A DNA stretch of 64,000 nt from Paracrocinitomix sp039939375 (GCA_039939375.1 JBDVJO010000006.1:95128-159127), one strand, 5' to 3'; counted from the stretch's first letter, positions 8,982 through 17,761 are shown. Notes: a model not told the origin generated them from the sequence alone. Made by a program: numbers and translations.

Positions 8982-9974
8982 CTAAGCTTGAGTAGCTTTC
9001 TTTTTATTCCCAAAATATTCAAGTGTGATAATAAGAACGAGACCAGCTAAAGCTAACAGTACAGCATATAGTAATTGACTATTACCAAAAAGTGTTTCAA
9101 ATTTAGAAGGTGAAATATTTTGTTGGACAACCGCTACTTTTTCTCCATGTCTATCGATTCTCCATTCAGTTGTTTCTTTCCAAGGCCATATTTTGTTTAA
9201 TGATCCAACCAAAAAACCTGTGAGAACGGCAATGATTAAATTTTTAGATTTCTTGAATAAGTAATTTAAAAACCTTGAGAAGCTGATTAATCCTATCACA
9301 CAACCTATCATGAAAACTACCACAGTTAGTCCATTACTCATAACGACATCCCAATCTTTTATTTTCAATCCATCAAGAATACCAGTGATAGAACCTAATA
9401 CTGTGGTGTACGCTCCGAGCAACAATAAGATAAAGCTACCAGAGATGCCGGGTAGTATCATTGCGCAAATAGCCAACGAACCGCAAAGAAAGATATAGAG
9501 TAAACTTTCACTTCCTGTAGAGGGGGAGAGGATGGTAATTGTGAAAGCGACAATAGCTCCAATGGCCAATCCTAAAATATTTTGAAGGTTCCATTTTTCT
9601 ACGGTTTTGCCTACTAGCCAAATTGAAGCCAATATTAAACCAAAGAAAAATGACCATAATAAAACTTCTTGTGTATCTAAAAGATAGGTGAGAAGCTTAG
9701 CCAATGAAACAATCGAAATACCTATTCCAAGAAAAATTGCAATTAGAAATCTTCCGTTAATTTGCTCCCACATGGCTTTGAAGCCTTCTTGTTTCCAAGT
9801 TCTGAATAAGGAGAATTTTAAGCCTGAAATAGTTGCCAAAAACTCTTCGTAAATCCCCGTAATAAAAGCAATTGTTCCGCCAGAAACCCCAGGTACAACG
9901 TCTGCTGCTCCCATTCCTAAACCTCTAGCAACTAAACCAAGAAAGCTTTTTTTAGTCTTCGTCTGTGACTTCAT
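8982..9974 (-). CDS. DUF368 membrane protein, polyprenyl-phosphate transporter
   Basis: The 330-residue polytopic protein has the two repeated family motifs GxADVVPGVSGGT (residues 22-34) and MILPGISGSF (about 167-176). Eight or more membrane helices are present. DUF368 proteins (PopT) are reported to recycle undecaprenyl phosphate (C55-P) across the cytoplasmic membrane for peptidoglycan and surface-glycan synthesis. That role is transferred from the family. The start at 9974 overlaps the end of the phosphosulfolactate synthase gene by 23 bp, so it is the last gene of a three-gene operon (TPR protein, ComA-like, DUF368). Confidence 0.88.
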   Translation of the reverse strand: MKSQTKTKKSFLGLVARGLGMGAADVVPGVSGGTIAFITGIYEEFLATISGLKFSLFRTWKQEGFKAMWEQINGRFLIAIFLGIGISIVSLAKLLTYLLDTQEVLLWSFFFGLILASIWLVGKTVEKWNLQNILGLAIGAIVAFTITILSPSTGSESLLYIFLCGSLAICAMILPGISGSFILLLLGAYTTVLGSITGILDGLKIKDWDVVMSNGLTVVVFMIGCVIGLISFSRFLNYLFKKSKNLIIAVLTGFLVGSLNKIWPWKETTEWRIDRHGEKVAVVQQNISPSKFETLFGNSQLLYAVLLALAGLVLIITLEYFGNKKKATQA

Positions 9975-10770
9975 CAGAAGAGGGCTTTAAGTTTTTTCCT
10001 ATTTTCTCAGGTAAATTCTCAAAGAAAGTATCACCTCTTAAACCTAATCTTAAACATTCTAAAGGAATAACTTCGTTAGGCGCAATATTTCCAAGGTTGA
10101 CATTAGCACCAAATAATCTGATGAACCAAACCTGTTGCGTTTTCTTTGGCGCCTCCCAAAGAATACTATTCGGATCAATTTTGGCAATAATTTTATTGAT
10201 AAGGTAAGTATGTGCAGTTCCGTTTGGTCTAAAGACTCCTACGGTTCCACTTTCTCTTCCTTCAGCGATTACTTTCCAAGATCCTGCTTCTAATTCTGTG
10301 CTCATCATTTTTATCCACTTAGCTGGAGAAATAATGATGCCTGCATCTTTAGAACCGACCTCAGACATAACTGTGCGGTCTTTAGATAACTTATTAATGT
10401 ATTCTAATTTCTGGTCATGAGGGATGATGATTGAACCATCTGAGACTTCGCAAAGATCTAGATCGTATTTATCTAGTAATTTTCTATAATCGTTGAATTT
10501 ATTTCTGGCGATAAATAGCTCAAAAAGTGTTCCTCCGAAATATGGTCGTATACCTGCGCTTTTGTATAATTTAATCTTTTCTTCAAGATTTTTAACGACA
10601 TAAGCAGTACCAAAACCGAATTTAGCAATGTCAAAATAATCACCACTTGAATCAATTAAATTTTCGACTTCTCTAAGGCTAAGGCCTTTGTCCATCATCA
10701 TTGTGGTTCCAGCCTCTCTTGGTTTAGAAGGGCGATTTGGTATATAGGTAAGGTTAAAATTGTTACTCAT
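9952..10770 (-). CDS. Phosphosulfolactate synthase (ComA) family protein
   Basis: About 272 residues after choosing the ATG at 10770 (MSNNFNLTYIPNRP). This start overlaps the end of the TPR gene by 8 bp; the longer frame to 10857 is not needed. Conserved family stretches are REAGTTMMMDKGL, DIAKFGFGTAYV, GIRPYFGGTLFE, CEVSDGSI and GLRGDTF. In archaea ComA joins sulfite to phosphoenolpyruvate to make phosphosulfolactate, the first step to coenzyme M. Bacteroidota lack coenzyme M, so here the product may feed sulfolactate or sulfonolipid precursors; this is inference. No other Com genes are adjacent, and the partner genes are TPR and DUF368 proteins. Confidence 0.85.
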   Translation of the reverse strand: MSNNFNLTYIPNRPSKPREAGTTMMMDKGLSLREVENLIDSSGDYFDIAKFGFGTAYVVKNLEEKIKLYKSAGIRPYFGGTLFELFIARNKFNDYRKLLDKYDLDLCEVSDGSIIIPHDQKLEYINKLSKDRTVMSEVGSKDAGIIISPAKWIKMMSTELEAGSWKVIAEGRESGTVGVFRPNGTAHTYLINKIIAKIDPNSILWEAPKKTQQVWFIRLFGANVNLGNIAPNEVIPLECLRLGLRGDTFFENLPEKIGKNLKPSSDEVTDED

Positions 10771-12187
10771 TGTTAAGGTCCAATATTTGTATAAAATCTG
10801 GTATTTCTTCTGCTTCGGGTAGGTACAAAAATAATGTTTTTGCCGAGCTTTTGTCAATTAGGAATTCTTTCTTAAAAATATGTAGTGCATCCGTTTTCTG
10901 TCCATCTTTCCACAGAAGAACTGAAAAATATACTTTAACAGCTGAAGATAAGTCTTCAAGATGTTCAATAGAAGCCATAAAATCAATAGCGTCTGCTAAA
11001 CTAAATTCAGCTTTTACTCTAGCCAACATGATAATTGCATCACCATAAGATGGCTCTTGCTGTAAGGCAATTTCTAAATGTGATTCAGCTTCAATTAGTA
11101 AACCTGCTTTATATAAGGCTTCAGCCAACACTAATCTGTAATTAGCATTTTCAGGTTGAATTTCAGCTGCTCTTTTTAAATAATTGATGGCTTCTGTAGA
11201 ATCTCCTTGCAACTCTTTAATAATTCCAATTCCTAGCCAAGGTTCTGCTAAGTCAGGATTTAATTCTTTTGCTTTGTTATAATACTCTATCGCTTCTTCA
11301 TAACGTTCTAGACGTTCATATGCTTCAGCCAGATAACTAATAGTTAATGCATCATCTTGATCAATTTCTACACATTTCAAGTAAGATTCAAGTGCCTTTT
11401 GATACTCATTGATCTGCATATAGGTATTTCCCATATTAAAGTGTGCAGATGAAAAATCGGCATTTATAATGATGGAATAATCGTAAGCCCAAAGCGCTTT
11501 TTCAATGTTGTTTTTAAGAAAATAGATGTTTCCTAAATTGTACCAAGCGGTAAAAGAGTAGGGGTTGTTATCAATATATCTTGTGTAATATTCAATACAC
11601 TTATCAAAATCACCGATTCTTTCATAGCAATAGGCTATTTCATAAATGGCAGATTCGTTTTCAGGAGATTGATTTAACAACCGTTCAAGTGTTTTTATGG
11701 CATTTTGATATTCGTGCTCATTTTCATATTCAAGCGCTAAATCAAACAAGATGTCTTCAACTTCCCAACTATCTTCATGCTGGTCTGCAATCTCTAAAGC
11801 CTTTTCAAAATACTTAATCGCTTTTTTGTGGTCTCTTAGTTGAGAGAAAACACTGGCTTTAGTGATGTATATCTCGGTATTAAAAGGTTCAGATTTTTCT
11901 AATTCTTGAAGAATCAATAAACTTTCTTTTAATTTTCCGGTGGTAGAAAATAGTTGTGCTTTTCTTAAGTCAAAGATGTGATTGCCAGGATGCTGATTCA
12001 TTGCAAAATCAATAGCCGACATGGCTTTTTTCAATTGATTTTTTACAATAAAATTATCTACTATTTGCTCTAATATTTCAGAGTCAAAATAATACGCTTC
12101 CTTATCAGCAAGCATCTGCTCAAATCGCTCTAATTCAGAATTAAATTGCGAATCAAAGCCTTCTTCATCATCTTCTTCATCAAACAT
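10763..12187 (-). CDS. TPR repeat protein
   Basis: A 474-residue protein made almost entirely of tetratricopeptide repeats from about residue 35 to 400 (for example AWYNLGNIYFLKNNIEKALW and SAHFNMGNTYMQINEYQKAL). They follow a very acidic N-terminus (FDEEDDEEGFDSQF). No signal peptide or membrane segment is seen, so it is cytosolic and probably a scaffold. It leads an operon with phosphosulfolactate synthase (8-bp overlap) and the DUF368 transporter. It has a good ribosome binding site (AAAGGAG, 5 nt before ATG), which is uncommon in this window, and a -7 box at 12231-12238. The partner proteins are unknown. Confidence 0.87.
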   Translation of the reverse strand: MFDEEDDEEGFDSQFNSELERFEQMLADKEAYYFDSEILEQIVDNFIVKNQLKKAMSAIDFAMNQHPGNHIFDLRKAQLFSTTGKLKESLLILQELEKSEPFNTEIYITKASVFSQLRDHKKAIKYFEKALEIADQHEDSWEVEDILFDLALEYENEHEYQNAIKTLERLLNQSPENESAIYEIAYCYERIGDFDKCIEYYTRYIDNNPYSFTAWYNLGNIYFLKNNIEKALWAYDYSIIINADFSSAHFNMGNTYMQINEYQKALESYLKCVEIDQDDALTISYLAEAYERLERYEEAIEYYNKAKELNPDLAEPWLGIGIIKELQGDSTEAINYLKRAAEIQPENANYRLVLAEALYKAGLLIEAESHLEIALQQEPSYGDAIIMLARVKAEFSLADAIDFMASIEHLEDLSSAVKVYFSVLLWKDGQKTDALHIFKKEFLIDKSSAKTLFLYLPEAEEIPDFIQILDLNNE

Positions 12188-12205
12188 ATAAACTCCTTTC
12201 TTTAA

Positions 12206-12238
12206 AGGTCAACACTAAATTCGACCTAAACAAAAATA
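12206..12238 (-). promoter_or_regulatory. Promoter -7 box and inverted repeat upstream of the TPR-ComA-DUF368 operon
   Basis: TATTTTTG (12231-12238, minus strand) matches TAnnTTTG. Between it and the gene lies an inverted repeat AGGTC-N12-GACCT (12206-12227), which might be an operator or leader hairpin. No clear -33 TTG was found. Confidence 0.45.
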
Positions 12239-12307
12239 AAAGGAAGCGGCCGCCGATAACTTTAGGCTTGCTAATGTTATTAACAAGTTTATCAACAGAA
12301 GCTAAGT

Positions 12308-14104
12308 TTAGAAATTGATTTTTCCTCCTCTTTTTCTTTCAGCTTCTCTTAAGAAAATCTTTCTTAGTCTGATTGATTCAGGAGTTAACTCAACGTATTC
12401 GTCTTCTTGAATATATTCTAAAGCTTCCTCTAAAGAAAAGGTTTTAGGAGGAATCACTTTCGTTTTCTCGTCTGTTCCAGACTTACGCATGTTCGTCAGC
12501 TGTTTTGTTTTCGTAACGTTAATTACTAAATCACCAGCTTTAGAGTTCTCACCAATTACCTGACCTTCATATATGTCAACGTTTGGCTCAATGAAAAATT
12601 TTCCACGGTCTTGTAATTTATTCAATGAGAAAGGAACACTTGATCCTTTTTCCATAGAAATTAAAGAACCGTTTAATCTTCCAGGAATTTCACCTCTATG
12701 CGGTTCGTAGCCTGTAAATCTATGCGTTACTACTGCTTCACCACCCGTTTGGGTCATCATTAAACTTCTTAATCCAATGATTCCTCTTGATGGAATAGAG
12801 AACTTACAAATCATTCTGGCACCTTTTGGTTCCATACTTACCATTTCACCTTTTCTTTTGGTTACAGCATCAATAGCCGTACCAGAAAATTCTTCAGGTA
12901 AATCAATCGTCAAGTCTTCAATAGGTTCAGACTTAACGCCGTCAATTTCTTTTAAGATTACCTGCGGTTGGCCAACTTGAACTTCATATCCCTCTCTTCT
13001 CATTGTTTCTAACAAAACAGATAAGTGCATCACTCCACGTCCAAAAACGTTCCATTTATCAGCTGAATTGGTAGGCTCAACTTTTAAGGCTAGGTTTTTC
13101 TCTAATTCTTTTTCTAATCTATCGTTGATGTGTCTTGAAGTTACGAACTTTCCTTCTTTACCAAAGAATGGTGAATCATTGATCGTAAATAACATTGACA
13201 TGGTAGGTTCATCTATTGAGAATGAAGCTAACGGATCTGGATTTTCAAAATCACAAATAGAGTCTCCGATATCGAATCCTTCTATACCTGTAATGGCACA
13301 AATGTCTCCTACTTGAACTTCTTCAACTTTTCTTTTCTCTAATCCTTCAAAAACAAAAACTTCTTTAATTTTATGCTTTTCTAAAGTTCCATCTCTTTTA
13401 GATAACATAATTTGTTGATTCGGCTTTACGGTTCCTCTTGTTAATCTACCAATGGCAATTCTTCCAACGAATGAAGAGTAATCTAATGATGTGATTAACA
13501 TTTGCGTATTTCCTTCATCAAATTTTCTTGGTGGGAAATAATCTAAAATTACATCAAGAATAGTCGTGATAGAATCTGTTGGTTTTTTCCAGTCTTTTGA
13601 CATCCAACCGTTCTTTGCAGAACCATAAACCGTTTCAAATTCTAATTGCTCTTCGTTGGCATCAAGCTCGAACATTAATTCGAATACTTTTTCGTGTACT
13701 TCGTCAGGTGTACAGTTTTCTTTATCCACCTTGTTGATCACCAATAATGGTTTTAATCCAAGTTCTAGTGCTTTTTGTAAAACGAATCTTGTTTGCGGCA
13801 TTGGACCTTCAAAAGCATCCACCAATAAACAAACACCATCTGCCATGTTTAATACACGCTCAACTTCTCCTCCAAAGTCACTGTGACCGGGAGTGTCAAT
13901 GATATTAATTTTAGTGTCGTTGTAAATTACAGATACGTTTTTAGAGGTAATGGTAATTCCTCTTTCTCTTTCCAAGGGATTACTATCCATAATTAATTCA
14001 CCAGTTGATTTTATCGGGTTTGTTCCCGCTTCAATCATTCTATCTACCAAAGTTGTTTTACCGTGGTCAACGTGGGCGATAATCGCAATGTTTCTTAGTT
14101 CCAT
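12308..14104 (-). CDS. typA: Ribosome-associated GTPase TypA/BipA
   Basis: A 598-residue translational GTPase. It has all G motifs: AHVDHGKTTL (G1), RGITITSK (G2), DTPGHSDF (G3) and NKVD (G4), then the EF-G-like domains III and V and the BipA-specific C-terminal domain. It helps 50S subunit assembly and cold or stress adaptation by binding the ribosome; this is established for the family. Full length, no anomaly. The ATG at 14104 lies immediately after the heptad-repeat flank of the S23 gene (14106-14140), so its natural promoter region is partly occupied by that element. Confidence 0.97.
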   Translation of the reverse strand: MELRNIAIIAHVDHGKTTLVDRMIEAGTNPIKSTGELIMDSNPLERERGITITSKNVSVIYNDTKINIIDTPGHSDFGGEVERVLNMADGVCLLVDAFEGPMPQTRFVLQKALELGLKPLLVINKVDKENCTPDEVHEKVFELMFELDANEEQLEFETVYGSAKNGWMSKDWKKPTDSITTILDVILDYFPPRKFDEGNTQMLITSLDYSSFVGRIAIGRLTRGTVKPNQQIMLSKRDGTLEKHKIKEVFVFEGLEKRKVEEVQVGDICAITGIEGFDIGDSICDFENPDPLASFSIDEPTMSMLFTINDSPFFGKEGKFVTSRHINDRLEKELEKNLALKVEPTNSADKWNVFGRGVMHLSVLLETMRREGYEVQVGQPQVILKEIDGVKSEPIEDLTIDLPEEFSGTAIDAVTKRKGEMVSMEPKGARMICKFSIPSRGIIGLRSLMMTQTGGEAVVTHRFTGYEPHRGEIPGRLNGSLISMEKGSSVPFSLNKLQDRGKFFIEPNVDIYEGQVIGENSKAGDLVINVTKTKQLTNMRKSGTDEKTKVIPPKTFSLEEALEYIQEDEYVELTPESIRLRKIFLREAERKRGGKINF

Positions 14105-14105
14105 A

Positions 14106-14140
14106 AATTAAGATGTTAGAGCAAAGAACAAAGAGCAAAG
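14106..14140. repeat. Heptad-word array, left flank of the S23 gene
   Basis: On the plus strand the 7-mers aattAAG, atgtTAG, agcaAAG, aacaAAG and agcaAAG run in strict 7-nt phase. Read as AGARNNN words they are AGAGCAA, AGAACAA, AGAGCAA. The array lies in the 45 bp between the S23 stop and the typA start codon. See the inverted counterpart at 14504-14566. Confidence 0.75.
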
Positions 14141-14149
14141 ACTTTGGAA

Positions 14150-14500
14150 TCAGTTCAATAATTCTTTAAAAGCTTTGATCATTTTCTGTATCTCTTGTAA
14201 TTCTGTTATTTTATTATTTATTAAATCTTGTTCCAAATCAATAGTTCTGGATGCTATTATTAATTGTGTTTCTAGTTCGAAAGCTGACCCTAGAGCAAAG
14301 TCTAAAAATCTTCTAAATTCCTTGTTCGTTGTTCTCACGGATCCTTCAGCAATATTTGAGGGAATTGAAATGGCTGATCGATTCATTTGACTTGAAATTT
14401 CGAACCTTTGATCAGATGGAAACTTTTTCACTAGGTCTAAAATTTCAATAGAAAATTCCAGACTTCTTTTCCATATGTTCAGGTTTCGGAAATTATGCAC
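14150..14500 (-). CDS. Four-helix bundle protein (S23 / 23S rRNA-intervening-sequence family)
   Basis: A small all-helical protein with the family signature around its middle (SSQMNRSAISIPSNIAEGS) and a later FLDFALGSAFELETQL stretch. The most likely start is GTG at 14500 (M-HNFRNLNIW, as in homologues), giving 116 residues; a TTG at 14506 is also possible. These proteins pentamerise and are structurally related to Avd, the accessory factor of diversity-generating retroelements. Other members are encoded in rRNA intervening sequences, but no rRNA is present here. The gene is bracketed by short heptad-word arrays on both sides and inserted between typA and the DEAD-box gene. It may therefore be a small mobile or repeat-associated cassette. 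Function unknown. Confidence 0.9.
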   Translation of the reverse strand: MHNFRNLNIWKRSLEFSIEILDLVKKFPSDQRFEISSQMNRSAISIPSNIAEGSVRTTNKEFRRFLDFALGSAFELETQLIIASRTIDLEQDLINNKITELQEIQKMIKAFKELLN

Positions 14501-14503
14501 AAT

Positions 14504-14566
14504 CAAATCTTTTTTCTATGCTCTTTATTCTATACTCTCAATTATAAACTCTAAATTCTAAAACCC
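14504..14566. repeat. Heptad-word array, right flank of the S23 gene
   Basis: On the plus strand nine consecutive 7-mers keep phase: caaaTCT, ttttTCT, atgcTCT, ttatTCT, atacTCT, caatTAT, aaacTCT, aaatTCT, aaaaCCC. On the minus strand they read as AGARNNN words (AGAATTT, AGAGTTT, AGAGTAT, AGAATAA, AGAGCAT). This is the same word family as the left flank (14106-14140) but in inverted orientation. Confidence 0.8.
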
Positions 14567-14576
14567 AGAAAACAAC

Positions 14577-16316
14577 CTACCTCCTTCTTCTTCTCTCTCT
14601 TGAAGCGTATTTTCCTTTACCAGAATTTCCGCCTCCGCTGTAGTTTCCTCCGCCTGATCTTCTTTTGCTTCGGTTTCCTCCACCTCCGCTATTTCCTTTT
14701 TTTGTTTGTTCAACATTCATTTTCTTTCCTTCGTAATCAACGTTTTGAAGTTTACTTAAGATTACATCTGTAGATTCTTTATCTGCATCAAAGAATGAAA
14801 AGTTTTTAAGGATATCAATTTTACCAATTGAGCCTTTGTTCACGTTAGTGTTGTCACAAATCATTCTTAATAAAGCACCAGAGTTTAATCCGTCTTTATC
14901 TCCAAGATTAACAAAGAATCTGTTCTTGTTATCATCATCTCTATCTCTTCTTTTTCTTCCACCATCACGTCCGCTATCTCTGCTTGATGAAGCATCTGCA
15001 TCTAAGTTTCTAGATTTAGAATAATAGCTCAATATTTTGTTGAATTCTGAAGAAACAAATTTTTCAACCAACTCTTCTTTGGTGAAATCTTCAAATTTCT
15101 CCATGACGATTGGCATGTATTTTTTAATTCCTTCTTTGTCTACTTCAACGCCAGACATTTTATCTGCTAAGTTCAATAATTGTTTTTCACAAATTTGATC
15201 AGGAGTAGGTAGTTTTTGATGCGCGAATGAGGTATTGATTATTTTTTCAATCGTACTCAATTTTCTTCCTTCTCTTGAACCTGTAATTGCCACAGAGATT
15301 CCTTTTTTACCAGCACGAGCTGTTCTACCCGATCGGTGTGTATAATTCTCAACTTCTTCCGGAAGTTTATAGTGAATTACGTGAGTAATATCATCCACAT
15401 CAATTCCTCTAGCGGCAACATCTGTAGCCACTAAAATTTGAAGGGTTTTGTTACGGAATTTACCCATAACTCTATCTCTTTGTTGTTGTGATAAATCACC
15501 GTGTAATGGTTCAGCGCTATATCCGTCAGCCATTAACTTATCAGCAACTTCGGCCGTATCTCTTCTAGTTCGGCAGAAAACCACACCATAAATGTCAGGA
15601 TTGTAATCCAACAATCTTTTTAATGCTGGATACCTATCTCTATCTTTTACCACATAAGCGTGGTGCTCAATATTTTTATTTCCTTCGTTTTTACCTCCAA
15701 CTGTAATTTCAAACGGATCCGTCATGTAGTTCTTTGCAATTCTCGCCACTTCTTTAGGCATAGTCGCAGAGAATAACCAAACACATTTTTCTTCTGGTGT
15801 TTTACTTAAAATAGTATCAATATCTTCTTTGAATCCCATGTTCAGCATTTCATCTGCCTCATCTAGAATTACCGTATCGATTTCACTTAATTTTACTTTT
15901 CTTCTGTTAATTAAATCAACAAGTCTTCCTGGGGTTGCAACAATTACTTGCGCTCCCTTTTCAATTTGTCTGATTTGTTTCATGATGTCAGTTCCACCAT
16001 AAACAGAAACCACATTTAAACCTTTAATGTTTTTAGAGTAAGATTCTAAATCATTAGCGATTTGTATGCATAACTCACGTGTTGGACAAATAATTAGCCC
16101 TTGCGTATGTTTTGTTGTTGGATCTACATAGTGCACTAGTGGTAAACCAAAAGCAGCAGTTTTACCTGTTCCAGTAGATGCTAATCCAATTAAATCGCTT
16201 GGATCAGTTAATAAATGTGGAATTGATTGTTGTTGAATAGGTGTAGGTTCTACAAATCCTATTTCTGTGATCGCTGAAAGAATGTTTTCAGACAGACCAA
16301 GTTCTTGAAATGTCAT
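14577..16316 (-). CDS. DEAD-box RNA helicase with DbpA-type RNA-binding domain
   Basis: A 579-residue helicase. The Q motif is near residue 23 (TPIQQQ), then motif I ASTGTGKT, PTRELCIQ, DEAD (about 155), SAT, ATDVAARGID and HRSGRTARAG. The C-terminal part has a charged linker (about 440-465), a DbpA-like RRM fold (about 465-540) and an RGG/Gly-Ser-rich tail. It is a CsdA/DeaD-like ATPase that unwinds rRNA or mRNA, often cold-induced. A -7 box lies at 16429-16436, giving a leader of about 105-110 nt, unusual in this window and compatible with leader-based control. The gene is otherwise intact and of typical length. Confidence 0.95.
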   Translation of the reverse strand: MTFQELGLSENILSAITEIGFVEPTPIQQQSIPHLLTDPSDLIGLASTGTGKTAAFGLPLVHYVDPTTKHTQGLIICPTRELCIQIANDLESYSKNIKGLNVVSVYGGTDIMKQIRQIEKGAQVIVATPGRLVDLINRRKVKLSEIDTVILDEADEMLNMGFKEDIDTILSKTPEEKCVWLFSATMPKEVARIAKNYMTDPFEITVGGKNEGNKNIEHHAYVVKDRDRYPALKRLLDYNPDIYGVVFCRTRRDTAEVADKLMADGYSAEPLHGDLSQQQRDRVMGKFRNKTLQILVATDVAARGIDVDDITHVIHYKLPEEVENYTHRSGRTARAGKKGISVAITGSREGRKLSTIEKIINTSFAHQKLPTPDQICEKQLLNLADKMSGVEVDKEGIKKYMPIVMEKFEDFTKEELVEKFVSSEFNKILSYYSKSRNLDADASSSRDSGRDGGRKRRDRDDDNKNRFFVNLGDKDGLNSGALLRMICDNTNVNKGSIGKIDILKNFSFFDADKESTDVILSKLQNVDYEGKKMNVEQTKKGNSGGGGNRSKRRSGGGNYSGGGNSGKGKYASRERRRRR

Positions 16317-16428
16317 AATAATATATTTAGTTAAGCTCCCCTTAGTCCAATCTCAATCCTATTATCCCAATCCTTTTTGGGACCCAACTAAATACGACAG
16401 AATCGAAATCGACTCGAAAAATTTTGTG

Positions 16429-16436
16429 CAAAGGTA
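16429..16436 (-). promoter_or_regulatory. -7 promoter element of the DEAD-box gene (long leader)
   Basis: TACCTTTG on the minus strand fits TAnnTTTG, about 112 nt before the ATG at 16316. The 388-bp gap 16317-16704 holds this element, the long helicase leader, a short GATTGG-rich patch (16346-16372) and the promoter of the M23 gene at its right end; I see no gene in it. Confidence 0.5.
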
Positions 16437-16651
16437 CGTACTCTGCATTAATAAAAGCTAATTTTTGTTGATTTTACTGTTATTCAGGGTAATAGTTACG
16501 ATAAGTGCACAGTTTTAGCAGATGAATTTAAGATGGGCGTTACTAATTCGTTCATTTTCATTGGGTTAAAATTCGGCTTTTACTGAAAAAATGCATGCAA
16601 AGAATGAAAGGGTTAATAACTGTTAACTGTTGGCAATAAAATAGGGAGGTA

Positions 16652-16682
16652 TTGACTGAAAGTTTTAAAAATGGTATTTTTG
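16652..16682 (+). promoter_or_regulatory. Canonical Bacteroidota promoter of the M23 peptidase gene
   Basis: TTG (16652-16654), then 20 nt, then TATTTTTG (16675-16682) fit the TTG-N19/20-TAnnTTTG consensus. This is the best complete promoter match found in the window. The ATG follows 22 nt after the -7 box. Confidence 0.75.
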
Positions 16683-16704
16683 CCCACAAACAAAGAAAGC
16701 ATAC

Positions 16705-17658
16705 ATGAAAAAGCTTGTTGGATTAGTGTTATTTATTACTTGCGTAACTTCCTCATTTGCACAACCGGGAGTTCCGATAGATACTTTAGATACACCAGAT
16801 GGGAAGATGTTTATTTACGCGAACAGAACGTGGGAATATGAAAAGGATCGAACTTTTGACGGCATCCTTTGTCCTGATATAGATGAATTGGTAAAGACAG
16901 ATAGCAATTTTCTTTACAAGTCATACTGGAAAACAGACGCAACGATCACTTGTACTTCAAATGAAGTAGAGAATATGAAAGATACTCTATGGCTTTGCGC
17001 GATAGATACGGCTCATAGTGGTTATGCGATTCCTTTTGAAGGTAGAATTACTTCAAGATACGGATGGCGTCATGGTAGAAATCACAATGGAATCGATATT
17101 GATTTAGAAACAGGTGATACAGTGAGGGCAGCTTTTGACGGCGTAGTAAGATATTCTCAAATGCATGATGGCGGATTTGGAAATTTGATAATCATTAGAC
17201 ATTATAACGGTTTAGAGACATATTATGCACACAATTCTAAATTGATGGTGGCACCTAACCAAGAGGTAAAAGCAGGTGAACCTATTTCTTTAGGAGGGAA
17301 CACTGGTAGGTCTACTGGTTCACATTTGCATTTTGAAGTCCGTTTTTACGATAATCCAATTAATCCTGAAAACTTATTCAACTTTGAAGAGAAGTACGTA
17401 GATGATAACTTACTAGTTCATTCAGGTATTTTCAGACCAGGGTCATCAAGACACAGTTCTCATTCAAGTAATAATATTGGAGGAAGTTCTAGTTATAAAA
17501 TTGATAAATCTTCAAGAACTCATAAAGTACGAAGCGGAGATTCACTCTATGGTATTTCGTTAAAGTATGGAGTTTCTCTAGGCCAAATATATCGCATGAA
17601 TGGCTTGAATGAAAATTCAATTTTACAGATAGGTCAAATTATTAAGGTAAAGCCATAA
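16705..17658 (+). CDS. M23 family metallopeptidase with LysM domain
   Basis: A 317-residue exported protein with a signal peptide (residues 1-19, SSFA/QPG). The peptidase M23 (LytM/lysostaphin-type) domain spans about 115-230, with zinc ligands in HNGIDID and HLHFE. It would cut peptidoglycan cross-links in the periplasm. After a Ser/His-rich linker (about 245-268) comes a C-terminal LysM repeat (HKVRSGDSLYGIS ... GQIIKV, about 272-316), which anchors it to peptidoglycan. No missing catalytic residue is seen. It is transcribed from a canonical promoter (16652-16682). It may take part in cell division or wall turnover; the exact bond is not inferable. Confidence 0.94.
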   Translation: MKKLVGLVLFITCVTSSFAQPGVPIDTLDTPDGKMFIYANRTWEYEKDRTFDGILCPDIDELVKTDSNFLYKSYWKTDATITCTSNEVENMKDTLWLCAIDTAHSGYAIPFEGRITSRYGWRHGRNHNGIDIDLETGDTVRAAFDGVVRYSQMHDGGFGNLIIIRHYNGLETYYAHNSKLMVAPNQEVKAGEPISLGGNTGRSTGSHLHFEVRFYDNPINPENLFNFEEKYVDDNLLVHSGIFRPGSSRHSSHSSNNIGGSSSYKIDKSSRTHKVRSGDSLYGISLKYGVSLGQIYRMNGLNENSILQIGQIIKVKP

Positions 17659-17761
17659 GTTTCGTTAAAACGGTTTAGTAGGATAAAACCCTACTTTCGT
17701 CACTTGTTTTTAGAGATTAATAGAAAATGATTTACTATCTTTCTTCCTCTAAAAATAATTT

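Noticed and set aside
14150..14500. 23S rRNA intervening sequence
   Set aside because: No rRNA sequence surrounds the S23-family gene; it lies between two protein genes.
14106..14566. Complete diversity-generating retroelement
   Set aside because: The Avd-related four-helix-bundle gene alone is not enough; no reverse transcriptase, template repeat or variable-repeat target was found in the window.
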